A DNA stretch of 10,988 nucleotides. It comes from RPQJ01 sp035691185 (GTDB taxonomy: Bacteria; Pseudomonadota; Gammaproteobacteria; Steroidobacterales; Steroidobacteraceae). A program made the position numbers and the translations under genes. Positions 1-5,554 of this stretch are shown one piece after another. A model generated the notes under the pieces. That model did no database searches. It was not told where the DNA came from and worked only from the letters and a program-made list of their open reading frames with translations. How positions within the stretch are numbered: position 1 is the first letter of the stretch; every line of letters begins with the position of its first letter. The stretch is taken from assembly GCA_035691185.1 (NCBI GenBank), contig DASSJN010000212.1:1-10988 (forward strand). Direction: 5' to 3'.

Positions 1-420
1 CAGCCCCAGCGCGACACCGTCGAGTGCGCCCGTACCCTGCCCCCGGGCGGCACGCTCCGCCTGCTTGTGCCGTTCCCACGCGTGCGTCTGCGCCTCGGCG
101 CTTTCGATCGTGGCGTCACCGAAGACGTGCGGGTGGCGGCGCTCGAGCTTGTCCGCGATCGACCCCGCCACCGCCTCGAAGTCGAACAACCCGCGCTCCT
201 GCGCGATCCGCGCCTGGAACACGACCTGGAACAGTACGTCGCCCAGTTCGTCGCGCACGGCATCGACGTCGGCGCGCGTGATCGCATCGGCCAGTTCGTA
301 GGCCTCCTCGATCGTGTGCGGCGCGATCGAAGCCCAGTCCTGCTGCCGGTCCCACGGGCATCCGCGCTCGGGGTCGCGCAGCCGCTCCATGATGCGCACC
401 AATCGTTCAAGGTTGGTCAT
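1..420 (-). CDS. mazG: MazG nucleoside triphosphate pyrophosphohydrolase, N-terminal part (runs off window)
   Basis: MazG hydrolyses nucleoside triphosphates to monophosphates and pyrophosphate in the cytoplasm; it is a house-cleaning enzyme that in E. coli also affects ppGpp. The 140 visible codons carry the family hallmarks: LERLVRIMERLRDPERGCPWD at the N-terminus, then the metal-binding helices IEEAYELADAI (residues 38-48) and DELGDVLFQVVFQARI (57-72), then RRHPHVFGD (94-102). The reading frame is open to base 1 and ends in GALDGVALGL, so the gene is cut by the window, not broken. E. coli MazG has 263 residues, so about half is missing. The start ATG (418-420) overlaps the TGA of the upstream Nudix gene as ATGA. 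I see no strong Shine-Dalgarno sequence, so translational coupling is likely. The family call is firm; the length and C-terminal domain cannot be judged. Confidence 0.95.
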   Translation of the reverse strand, partial: MTNLERLVRIMERLRDPERGCPWDRQQDWASIAPHTIEEAYELADAITRADVDAVRDELGDVLFQVVFQARIAQERGLFDFEAVAGSIADKLERRHPHVFGDATIESAEAQTHAWERHKQAERAARGQGTGALDGVALGL

Positions 421-1079
421 GACGCACCGGCACGCAACAGCCGCGACAGTGTGAGCAGCATGCTCGCGGTCGCACCCCAGATCTGACGGTCGTGGTAGCG
501 GATGTCGCAGGTCAGGATGGTGTGGCCGGCGAAGTGCCGCTCGCGCGGCAACTGGTTCGCCGGGTCGAGCGCGAACTCGAGCGGCACCTCGAACGCGTCT
601 TCGACCTCGGTCGTGTCGAGGCGCAGGTTGAAGCCCGGGTTCACCAACGCGACGACCGGCGTGACGCGGAAGCCCGATATCACGATGTGGTCCGGCAGGT
701 AGCCCGCAAGGGACACGTAGCGGGCTTCCAGTCCGATTTCCTCGCGCGCCTCGCGCAGTGCCGCTTCCCACGGGCCGGCGTCGGACTCCTCGATGCGACC
801 GCCCGGGAAACTGATCTGGCCGGCGTGGTTCTTCAGGTGCGACGCGCGCAGGGTCAGCAGCACGTTGAGGCCGTCGGGCCGTTCCACGAGCGGCACCAGC
901 ACGGCCGCGCGCGCGAGCCGTTCCGGCAGGAACTGCCGCAAGGCGTCGACCTGCTCGGGCGTGAAGTGCACGGCGTACGGGAACTCGGGCTCCGCGCCCG
1001 GCACGGTATCGCGGAGCAACTGGACGATCCGTTCCTTCAACGACGGCAGCGTCACCTGTTCCGGCAGCCCCAAGCTCAC
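417..1079 (-). CDS. nudL: Nudix hydrolase, CoA pyrophosphatase type (NudL/YeaB-like)
   Basis: This 220-residue protein is a predicted CoA diphosphatase, splitting coenzyme A into 3',5'-ADP and phosphopantetheine. The CoA-type signature upstream of the Nudix box is clear: LLTLRASHLKNHAGQISFPGG (residues 74-94). The Nudix helix follows, with REAREEIGL at 109-117 supplying the metal-binding glutamates; as in other CoA-type members, an Asp (D100) sits where the classical box has its first Glu. Length is close to the usual 190-220. The GTG start overlaps the fumC TGA as GTGA, and the stop overlaps the mazG ATG as ATGA, so the gene is coupled on both sides. An AGGGGA motif lies directly against this GTG, which is too close. 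A TTG two codons later (1071-1073) has ideal spacing and may be the real start. Substrate preference is inferred from the motif only. Confidence 0.9.
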   Translation of the reverse strand: MSLGLPEQVTLPSLKERIVQLLRDTVPGAEPEFPYAVHFTPEQVDALRQFLPERLARAAVLVPLVERPDGLNVLLTLRASHLKNHAGQISFPGGRIEESDAGPWEAALREAREEIGLEARYVSLAGYLPDHIVISGFRVTPVVALVNPGFNLRLDTTEVEDAFEVPLEFALDPANQLPRERHFAGHTILTCDIRYHDRQIWGATASMLLTLSRLLRAGAS

Positions 1080-2491
1080 TCCCCTGTCCCGCGCTTCCCG
1101 CGCTCGCCACCTCGCGTGAGGTTGGCGGGGTCCAGCAGTTTCGCCAGCCGCTCCATGCCGAGATCGGTCATCTCCGCGGCCACGTCGATGATCGGCCGAC
1201 CTTCGGCGTAGGCCTTCTTCGCGATCGCCGCGGCCTTGTCGTACCCGATCACCGGGTTCAGCGCGGTGACCAGCATGGGGTTGCGGCTCAACGCGAGTTC
1301 GAGTTGCCGCGCGTTGACCGCGAATCCGGCGATCGAACTGCGCGCCAGGGTGCGTGCAGCGCCCGCGAGCAACTCGATGCTCTGCAGCAGGTTGTACGCG
1401 ATCACGGGCAACATCACGTTGAGCTGGAAGTTGCCCGACTGTCCGGCGATGCCGATCGTGACGTCGTTGCCGATCACCTGGGCCCCCACCATCGCGACAG
1501 CCTCGGGCACCACGGGATTGACCTTGCCCGGCATGATGCTGCTGCCCGGCTGCAGCGCCGGCAGCGAGATTTCAGCGAGCCCGGCGAGCGGGCCGCTGTT
1601 CATCCAGCGCAGGTCGTTCGCGATCTTGGTCAACGCGACGCCGAGCGTGCGCAGGTGACCCGACAATTCCACCGCCGTGTCCTGCGAGGCGAGCGCGGCG
1701 AAGAAATCGCGCGCGGGCCGCAAGTCGAGCCCGGTCTGCTGCGACAGCAGCGCGGCCACCCGCTCGGCGAAGCGCGGGTCGGCGTTGATGCCGGTGCCGA
1801 CCGCCGTGCCACCCTGGGCCAGCGCATGCAACCGCGGACGACACGACTGCAGCCGGTTGACCGCGTCCTCGAGCTGGGTGCGCCACGCGCCGAGCTCCTG
1901 CCCGAGCGTGACCGGCATCGCGTCCATCAGGTGCGTGCGGCCGGTCTTGACGTGGTCGCCGACGTCGGCCGCCTTGCGCGAAATCGTGTCGATGAGTTCC
2001 TTGACCGCGGGCAGAAGCGACTGCGACAACGCCAGCGCCGCGCTCAGGTGAATCACGGTCGGGATCACGTCGTTGCTGCTCTGGCCGCGGTTGACGTGGT
2101 CGTTCGGGTGCACCGGCGTCGACGCATCCCCTGCGTACGCCGTCGCCAGCCGTGCGATGACCTCGTTCGCGTTCATGTTGCTGCTCGTGCCCGAGCCCGT
2201 CTGGAACACGTCCACGGGGAACTGCGCGTCGTGGCGTCCCTCGGCCACTTCGAGCGCCGCGCGCTGGATGGCCAGGGCCCGTACTCGATCGAGGTCGCCG
2301 AGTTCAAGGTTGGCGCCGGCGGCCGCCCACTTGACCAGCCCGAGCGCCCGGATGAAGCCCTGCGGCATCGTCAAGCCGCTGATCGGGAAGTTCTGAACTG
2401 CACGCTGTGTCTGCGCGCCCCAGAGCGCCTGCACGGGGACGCGGGTCTCGCCCATGCTGTCGCGTTCGACGCGGTAGTCGTTATCCGTCAT
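1076..2491 (-). CDS. fumC: Class II fumarate hydratase (fumarase C)
   Basis: FumC interconverts fumarate and L-malate in the TCA cycle as an iron-free, oxidant-resistant cytoplasmic homotetramer. The protein has 471 residues; E. coli FumC has 467. Visible landmarks in order are TGSGTSSNMNANEVI (98-112), the HPNDHVNRGQSSND segment (128-141), GRTHLMDA with the catalytic-pair histidine H187 (E. coli H188), and the superfamily signature GSSIMPGKVNP (316-326) with S318 matching the E. coli catalytic serine number. The central helices and the C-terminal domain are complete. The ATG at 2489-2491 has GGAG five bases upstream, a good ribosome site. It heads the fumC-nudL-mazG chain and is divergent from purB across an 80-bp gap. 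The fumC/aspA ambiguity is resolved toward fumarase by the TGSGT.SNMN.NEV and GRTHLMDA motifs. The stop overlaps the next gene by four bases. Confidence 0.97.
   Translation of the reverse strand: MTDNDYRVERDSMGETRVPVQALWGAQTQRAVQNFPISGLTMPQGFIRALGLVKWAAAGANLELGDLDRVRALAIQRAALEVAEGRHDAQFPVDVFQTGSGTSSNMNANEVIARLATAYAGDASTPVHPNDHVNRGQSSNDVIPTVIHLSAALALSQSLLPAVKELIDTISRKAADVGDHVKTGRTHLMDAMPVTLGQELGAWRTQLEDAVNRLQSCRPRLHALAQGGTAVGTGINADPRFAERVAALLSQQTGLDLRPARDFFAALASQDTAVELSGHLRTLGVALTKIANDLRWMNSGPLAGLAEISLPALQPGSSIMPGKVNPVVPEAVAMVGAQVIGNDVTIGIAGQSGNFQLNVMLPVIAYNLLQSIELLAGAARTLARSSIAGFAVNARQLELALSRNPMLVTALNPVIGYDKAAAIAKKAYAEGRPIIDVAAEMTDLGMERLAKLLDPANLTRGGERGKRGTGE
1080..1085 (-). promoter_or_regulatory. 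Shine-Dalgarno sequence that bears on the nudL start
   Basis: AGGGGA on the minus strand lies inside the end of fumC. It touches the GTG at 1077-1079 with no spacer but is 6 nt from the in-frame TTG at 1071-1073. Normal spacing favours TTG, which would shorten the protein by two residues. Confidence 0.5.
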
Positions 2492-2571
2492 GTGCGCTCC
2501 GGGATCCGCGGAAGCGCCCGGGCAGGGCCCTGCGGTATCATCCCGGATCGTAACACCTCCCGGATTTCCGC
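2492..2571. promoter_or_regulatory. Divergent fumC/purB promoter region with palindrome and repeats
   Basis: This 80-bp gap must hold the promoters of both fumC and purB. On the plus strand TATCAT (2536-2541) is a good -10 box, predicting a purB start near 2548 and a leader of about 24 nt; I find no convincing -35. On the minus strand TACGAT (2546-2551) is a weaker -10 candidate for fumC. GCAGGGCCCTGC (2522-2533) is a perfect 12-bp palindrome just upstream of the purB -10. TCCCGGAT occurs twice in direct orientation (2541-2548, 2558-2565), with an inverted TCCGGGA at 2498-2504. The placement suggests operator sites, but no regulator can be named. Confidence 0.55.
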
Positions 2572-3939
2572 ATGAGTCTCACGCCGCTGACCGCGCTATC
2601 TCCCGTGGACGGACGCTACGCCGCGCGCTGCGCCGACCTGCGCGAAATCTTCAGCGAACAGGGGTTGATCCGGGTTCGCGTCCGCGTCGAAATCGCCTGG
2701 CTGCACGCACTCGCGGGCGAGCGCCACATCCCCGAACTGCGCGGGCTCACGCCGGCGGACCTGGCCGCGGCCCAGCACGTGGCCGACGCCTTCGACGCGG
2801 CCGACGCCGCCGCGGTCAAGGCGTTCGAACGCGAGACGAACCACGACGTCAAGGCGGTCGAATACCTGGTCAAGCAGAAGCTCGCCGCGCACGCCGCCTG
2901 GCAGTCGCGCATCGAGTTCGTACACTTCGCCTGCACCTCCGAGGACATCAACAACCTGGCCTACGCGCTGATGTGCCGGGAGGCGCGCGAGAAGGTGCTG
3001 CTGCCGCACGTCGACGCGTTGCTCGGGGCGCTGCGCTCGATGGCGCACGCGCACGCCGACGACGCGATGATGTCGCGCACGCACGGCCAGCCTGCGACGC
3101 CGACCACGCTCGGCAAGGAAGTCGCCGTGTTCGTGCACCGGCTGCGCCTGGCCCGCACCGCGTTCGCGGCCGCGCCTATCCGCGGCAAGGTCAACGGCGC
3201 CGTGGGCAATTACAACGCGCACCTCGCGGCCTACCCCCACGTCGACTGGCCGAAGCTCGGCCAGCGCCTGGTCGAGTCGCTCGGGCTCGAATGGAACCCG
3301 TACACGACGCAGATCGAGCCGCACGACTGGGACGCCGAGTACTTCGACGCGCTGGCGCGCTGCAACTCGGTCCTGCTGGACCTCTGCAAGGACTTCTGGG
3401 GTTACGTCTCGCTCGGCTATTTCAGGCAGAAGGTCGTCGCCGGCGAGGTCGGGTCCTCGACCATGCCGCACAAGGTCAACCCGATCGACTTCGAGAACGC
3501 CGAGGGAAATTTCGGACTGGCCAACGCGCTGCTGCGTTTCCTGTCCGACAAGCTGCCGGTGTCGCGCTGGCAGCGGGACCTCACGGACTCCACGGTGCAG
3601 CGGAACATCGGTGTCGCGCTCGCCCATTCGGACATCGCGGTGCAGTCGGTCTCGCGCGGCCTGGCGCGGCTCGAAGTCGATGCGGCGGCGCTGGCCGACG
3701 ACCTCGCGAAGAACTGGGAACTGCTCGCCGAGCCGATCCAGACCGTCATGCGCCGCTATGCCGTGCCGGAGGCCTATGAGCAGCTCAAGGCGCTCACGCG
3801 CGGACGTCGCATCGACGCGGAGGCGGTCGCGCGATTCGTCGAGGGGTTGCCGATTCCGCCCGCCGAGAAGAACAGGCTCAGGCAGCTGACGCCGGCCGCG
3901 TACATCGGGCTGGCGGCCCGGCTCGCCCGCGACGTCTGA
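2572..3939 (+). CDS. purB: Adenylosuccinate lyase
   Basis: PurB acts twice in purine synthesis: it converts SAICAR to AICAR and adenylosuccinate to AMP, releasing fumarate each time. The 455-residue protein is nearly colinear with E. coli PurB (456): it opens LTALSPVDGRYAARCADLR, has TNHDVKAVEY (89-98), FVHFACTSEDINNLAYAL (116-133), SRTHGQPATP (168-177) with catalytic H171, and the signature GSSTMPHKVNPIDFEN (294-309) with catalytic S295. It ends close to the family C-terminus (LTPAAYIGLAARL). The ATG start matches the E. coli N-terminus; its ribosome site is weak (GGA about 7 nt upstream). The next gene begins 44 bp downstream on the same strand with no obvious terminator, so co-transcription is likely. 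The identification is secure. Confidence 0.98.
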   Translation: MSLTPLTALSPVDGRYAARCADLREIFSEQGLIRVRVRVEIAWLHALAGERHIPELRGLTPADLAAAQHVADAFDAADAAAVKAFERETNHDVKAVEYLVKQKLAAHAAWQSRIEFVHFACTSEDINNLAYALMCREAREKVLLPHVDALLGALRSMAHAHADDAMMSRTHGQPATPTTLGKEVAVFVHRLRLARTAFAAAPIRGKVNGAVGNYNAHLAAYPHVDWPKLGQRLVESLGLEWNPYTTQIEPHDWDAEYFDALARCNSVLLDLCKDFWGYVSLGYFRQKVVAGEVGSSTMPHKVNPIDFENAEGNFGLANALLRFLSDKLPVSRWQRDLTDSTVQRNIGVALAHSDIAVQSVSRGLARLEVDAAALADDLAKNWELLAEPIQTVMRRYAVPEAYEQLKALTRGRRIDAEAVARFVEGLPIPPAEKNRLRQLTPAAYIGLAARLARDV

Positions 3940-3961
3940 CAGTGCGCGCGGACGTTTGACA
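3931..3961 (+). repeat. Imperfect 11-bp direct repeat at the purB end
   Basis: GACGTCTGACA (3931-3941, containing the purB TGA) and GACGTTTGACA (3951-3961) match at 10 of 11 bases and start exactly 20 bp apart. The second copy contains a consensus -35 hexamer TTGACA (3956-3961), but no -10 box lies at 16-18 bp spacing, so I do not call a promoter. Its role is unknown. Confidence 0.45.
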
Positions 3962-3983
3962 TAAGCGAACGCGCCTCACGGAC

Positions 3984-4496
3984 ATGACGGCTTCGGTGCG
4001 GCAGGATTTCACCGTCGAACTCGCCTGCTGGCAGCACGGGCGCGACGCGATCGAACGCGTGCGCAGGGCTGTTTTCATAGAGGAACAGCGCATCCCGGAG
4101 CACGAGGAGTGGGACGACGTCGACCCCGTCGCGACGCACGTGCTCGCCTACGTGATTTCCGCTACGGCAAAACGTGACCTGGTTGGCACAGGTCGGCTGG
4201 AGCCCACCGGTAAAATCGGCCGTGTCGCAGTACTGCCGCAGTACCGTGGCGCCGGGGCCGGACTCGCGATCATGCGCCGCCTCGTGGACCTCGCCCTCGA
4301 GCGCGGATTCACCGAGGTGTACCTGAACGCGCAGACCTCCGCCCGCGGCTTCTACGAGCGGCTGGGTTTCCGGGCGGACGGCCCGGAATTCGACGAGGTC
4401 GGCATACCGCATCAGCGCATGCGTCGTGCGGTAGGGAATCGCGATGGAACATCGGCCGGACACGACGGGGACACGCAGCCTCCTGTCGAACCTTGA
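3984..4496 (+). CDS. GNAT-family N-acetyltransferase (YjcF/ElaA-like)
   Basis: This 170-residue protein is predicted to transfer an acetyl group from acetyl-CoA to an unknown amine. The N-terminal segment VRRAVFIEEQRIPEHEEWD (27-45) is typical of YjcF/ElaA-type GNATs. The acetyl-CoA-binding motif A is IGRVAVLPQYRGAGAG (78-93), with the R/Q-x-x-G-x-G/A loop as QYRGAG. NAQTSARGFYERLGF (115-129) is the late GNAT strand and helix with the conserved Tyr. The recognisable domain ends near residue 148 (HQRMRRAV). The last 20 residues look unconserved and lie in the 53-bp overlap with the next gene. The ATG start is preceded only by a weak GGA. It sits 44 bp after purB, probably in the same transcript. 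The substrate cannot be inferred. The GNAT fold is sure; the C-terminal tail may be an artefact of a frameshift or a split fusion. Confidence 0.88.
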   Translation: MTASVRQDFTVELACWQHGRDAIERVRRAVFIEEQRIPEHEEWDDVDPVATHVLAYVISATAKRDLVGTGRLEPTGKIGRVAVLPQYRGAGAGLAIMRRLVDLALERGFTEVYLNAQTSARGFYERLGFRADGPEFDEVGIPHQRMRRAVGNRDGTSAGHDGDTQPPVEP

Positions 4497-4950
4497 CGAG
4501 TATCGCTCCGCGGTGGCGGAGATCGCCGTGCGCGCCCGCCGCTCGCTGTCCATCTACACGCCCGACCTCGAGCCGCAGATCTACGACACCGACCTCTTCC
4601 TGGAGCCCGTCAAGCGCCTGGTGCTCGCGCGCAGCCACGCGCGGCTGCGCGTGCTGATCTCGAACCCGGGGCGCGTCTCGCGAGACGGCAATCGCTTCAT
4701 GATGATGGCGCGACGACTCACGAGCTACATCGACCTGCGCAACGTCGCACCCGAGTACCGCAGCAATCCCTGCTCCTTCATCGTGGCCGACGACAAGGCG
4801 ATCGCGTACCGCCAGCAGGCCTCGAAGTGGGAGGGCATCGTCGAGTTCGACGACGTGTCGATCGTCAAACGCTACCTCGCCTACTTCGACGAGGTGTGGG
4901 CCGGCAGCCTGATCCAGCCCGAGATGCGCGCGACGGCCGTCGATTTCTGA
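4444..4950 (+). CDS. Conserved hypothetical, phospholipase D-like fold without visible HKD motif
   Basis: This 168-residue protein has no function I can assign. Its pattern, ARRSLSIYTPDLEPQIYD (31-48), a helix, then RLRVLISNPGRV (68-79), then PCSFIVADDKAIAYRQQ (109-125), resembles the alternating strands of a PLD-like domain, but no HxKxxxxD catalytic motif is present, so hydrolase activity is unlikely. It probably belongs to an uncharacterised PLD-like domain family found next to or fused with GNAT domains in gammaproteobacteria (I believe DUF7931, from memory and unverified). No signal peptide or membrane segment is seen. The ATG lies inside the GNAT gene in the +1 frame, with AGGGA about 8 nt upstream. 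The N-terminal 16 residues are low in recognisable structure; homologous sequence seems to begin near LDEYRSAVAEIA. There is no later ATG near the domain start, so the overlap cannot be trimmed easily. Confidence 0.7.
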   Translation: MEHRPDTTGTRSLLSNLDEYRSAVAEIAVRARRSLSIYTPDLEPQIYDTDLFLEPVKRLVLARSHARLRVLISNPGRVSRDGNRFMMMARRLTSYIDLRNVAPEYRSNPCSFIVADDKAIAYRQQASKWEGIVEFDDVSIVKRYLAYFDEVWAGSLIQPEMRATAVDF

Positions 4951-4957
4951 CGACGCG

Positions 4958-4977
4958 CGCAGGCGGCTTCGCCTGCG
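4958..4977. other. GC-rich hairpin between the PLD-like gene and nudJ
   Basis: CGCAGGCG (4958-4965) pairs perfectly with CGCCTGCG (4970-4977) around a GCTT loop, giving an 8-bp stem just 7 bp after the PLD-like stop codon. No T-tract follows, so it is not a canonical intrinsic terminator. Its place between an upstream operon and a strong downstream -10 box fits a transcript 3' end or stability element. The rest of the gap to nudJ shows nothing else clear. Confidence 0.5.
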
Positions 4978-5030
4978 GGCGACACGCTCCTGCATTCCCG
5001 ACCCACCGACTGTCGTCATGACGCGGCCGC

Positions 5031-5036
5031 TATAAT
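5031..5036 (+). promoter_or_regulatory. Consensus -10 box of a predicted leaderless nudJ promoter
   Basis: TATAAT is a perfect sigma-70 -10 hexamer. It is followed by 7 nt and then the ATG at 5044, so the expected transcription start falls on or one base before the start codon. No clear -35 is present at 16-18 bp. An upstream in-frame ATG at 5035 lies within the -10 box and could not be in this transcript. Confidence 0.65.
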
Positions 5037-5043
5037 GTCCGAC

Positions 5044-5526
5044 ATGGTATGGAAACCTGACGTGACGGTGGCCGCCGTCGTCGAGCGCGACGGCAAGTTT
5101 CTCTTCGTCGAAGAACGCGCGAGCGGCCGGGTGGTGCTGAACCAGCCGGCCGGGCACCTCGAGAACGGCGAGACGCTGTTCGAGGCCGTCGCGCGCGAGA
5201 CGCTCGAGGAGACGGGGTGGACGTTCGTGCCCGGGCATGTCGTCGGGCTCTACGTCTGGCAGCCGGAGCATCTCTCACGCACGTTCCTGCGCGTTGCGTT
5301 CGCCGGACGACTCGACGGCCACGATCCGTCGCGACCGCTCGACCAGGGCATCGTGCGGACGCGGTGGCTCGACCGCGAGCAGCTGCTCGCCGCGCAACCC
5401 AAGCATCGTAGCCCGCTGGTGCTTCGCTGCGTCGACGATTACCTGGCCGGCGCGCGTTATCCCCTCGAACTCGTGATGCACCTGATGCGCGGTCGGGATG
5501 CGGTCTCGGCGTCACGGGCTGGCTGA
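5044..5526 (+). CDS. nudJ: Nudix phosphatase NudJ
   Basis: NudJ is a cytoplasmic Nudix hydrolase; in E. coli it removes phosphates from nucleoside di- and triphosphates and from hydroxymethylpyrimidine pyrophosphate of the thiamine route. The 160-residue protein aligns with E. coli NudJ (153 residues) along most of its length: KPDVTVAAVVERDGKFLFVEE, then NQPAGHLENGETLFEA, the complete Nudix box G-x5-E-x7-RE-x2-EE-x-G (37-59), a following HVVGLYVWQPE segment, and near the end RSPLVLRCVDDYLAGARYPLE. I chose the ATG at 5044 because it matches the E. coli N-terminus (MFKPHVTVA) and because the upstream ATG at 5035 lies inside the -10 box. No Shine-Dalgarno sequence is possible in the short leader. 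The gene is 28 bp upstream of mnmA, its usual partner, and that gap holds mnmA's own promoter. Confidence 0.93.
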   Translation: MVWKPDVTVAAVVERDGKFLFVEERASGRVVLNQPAGHLENGETLFEAVARETLEETGWTFVPGHVVGLYVWQPEHLSRTFLRVAFAGRLDGHDPSRPLDQGIVRTRWLDREQLLAAQPKHRSPLVLRCVDDYLAGARYPLELVMHLMRGRDAVSASRAG

Positions 5527-5536
5527 GGTCGAACAA

Positions 5537-5552
5537 GGGGATACAATTCCCC
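5537..5552 (+). promoter_or_regulatory. -10 box of a predicted leaderless mnmA promoter, framed by an inverted repeat
   Basis: TACAAT (5542-5547) is one mismatch from the consensus -10 and is followed by exactly 7 nt and then the mnmA ATG, the same spacing as at nudJ. It is framed by GGGGA (5537-5541) and TCCCC (5548-5552), a perfect 5-bp inverted repeat. The -35 region falls at the end of nudJ and is weak (TGGCTG near 5520-5525). The AGGGGA upstream would be 13 nt from the start codon, too far for a normal ribosome site. Confidence 0.6.
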
Positions 5553-5554
5553 GC

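Noticed and set aside
1304..2575. 423-codon plus-strand open frame opposite fumC
   Set aside because: Antisense shadow produced by high GC3. It has an Arg/His-rich composition with no recognisable domain, while the minus strand encodes a full FumC.
2490..3779. Long out-of-frame open frame overlapping purB (and a 343-codon antisense frame at 2596-3627)
   Set aside because: Arg/Ala-rich low-information translations; purB is complete and conserved in the true frame.
3956..3984. Promoter for the GNAT gene from TTGACA at 3956
   Set aside because: No -10-like hexamer lies at 16-18 bp spacing; the gene is more simply read from purB.
4211..4216. TAAAAT resembling a -10 box inside the GNAT gene
   Set aside because: It encodes the conserved GKIGR segment of motif A, and no start codon or -35 is properly placed.
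4444..4950. Active phospholipase D/nuclease assignment for the PLD-like protein
   Set aside because: No HxKxxxxD motif is present in the protein, so only the fold resemblance is kept.
5498..5554. Upstream extension of mnmA by 19 codons
   Set aside because: It overlaps the end of nudJ and the -10 box, and homology with MnmA begins at the ATG at 5555.
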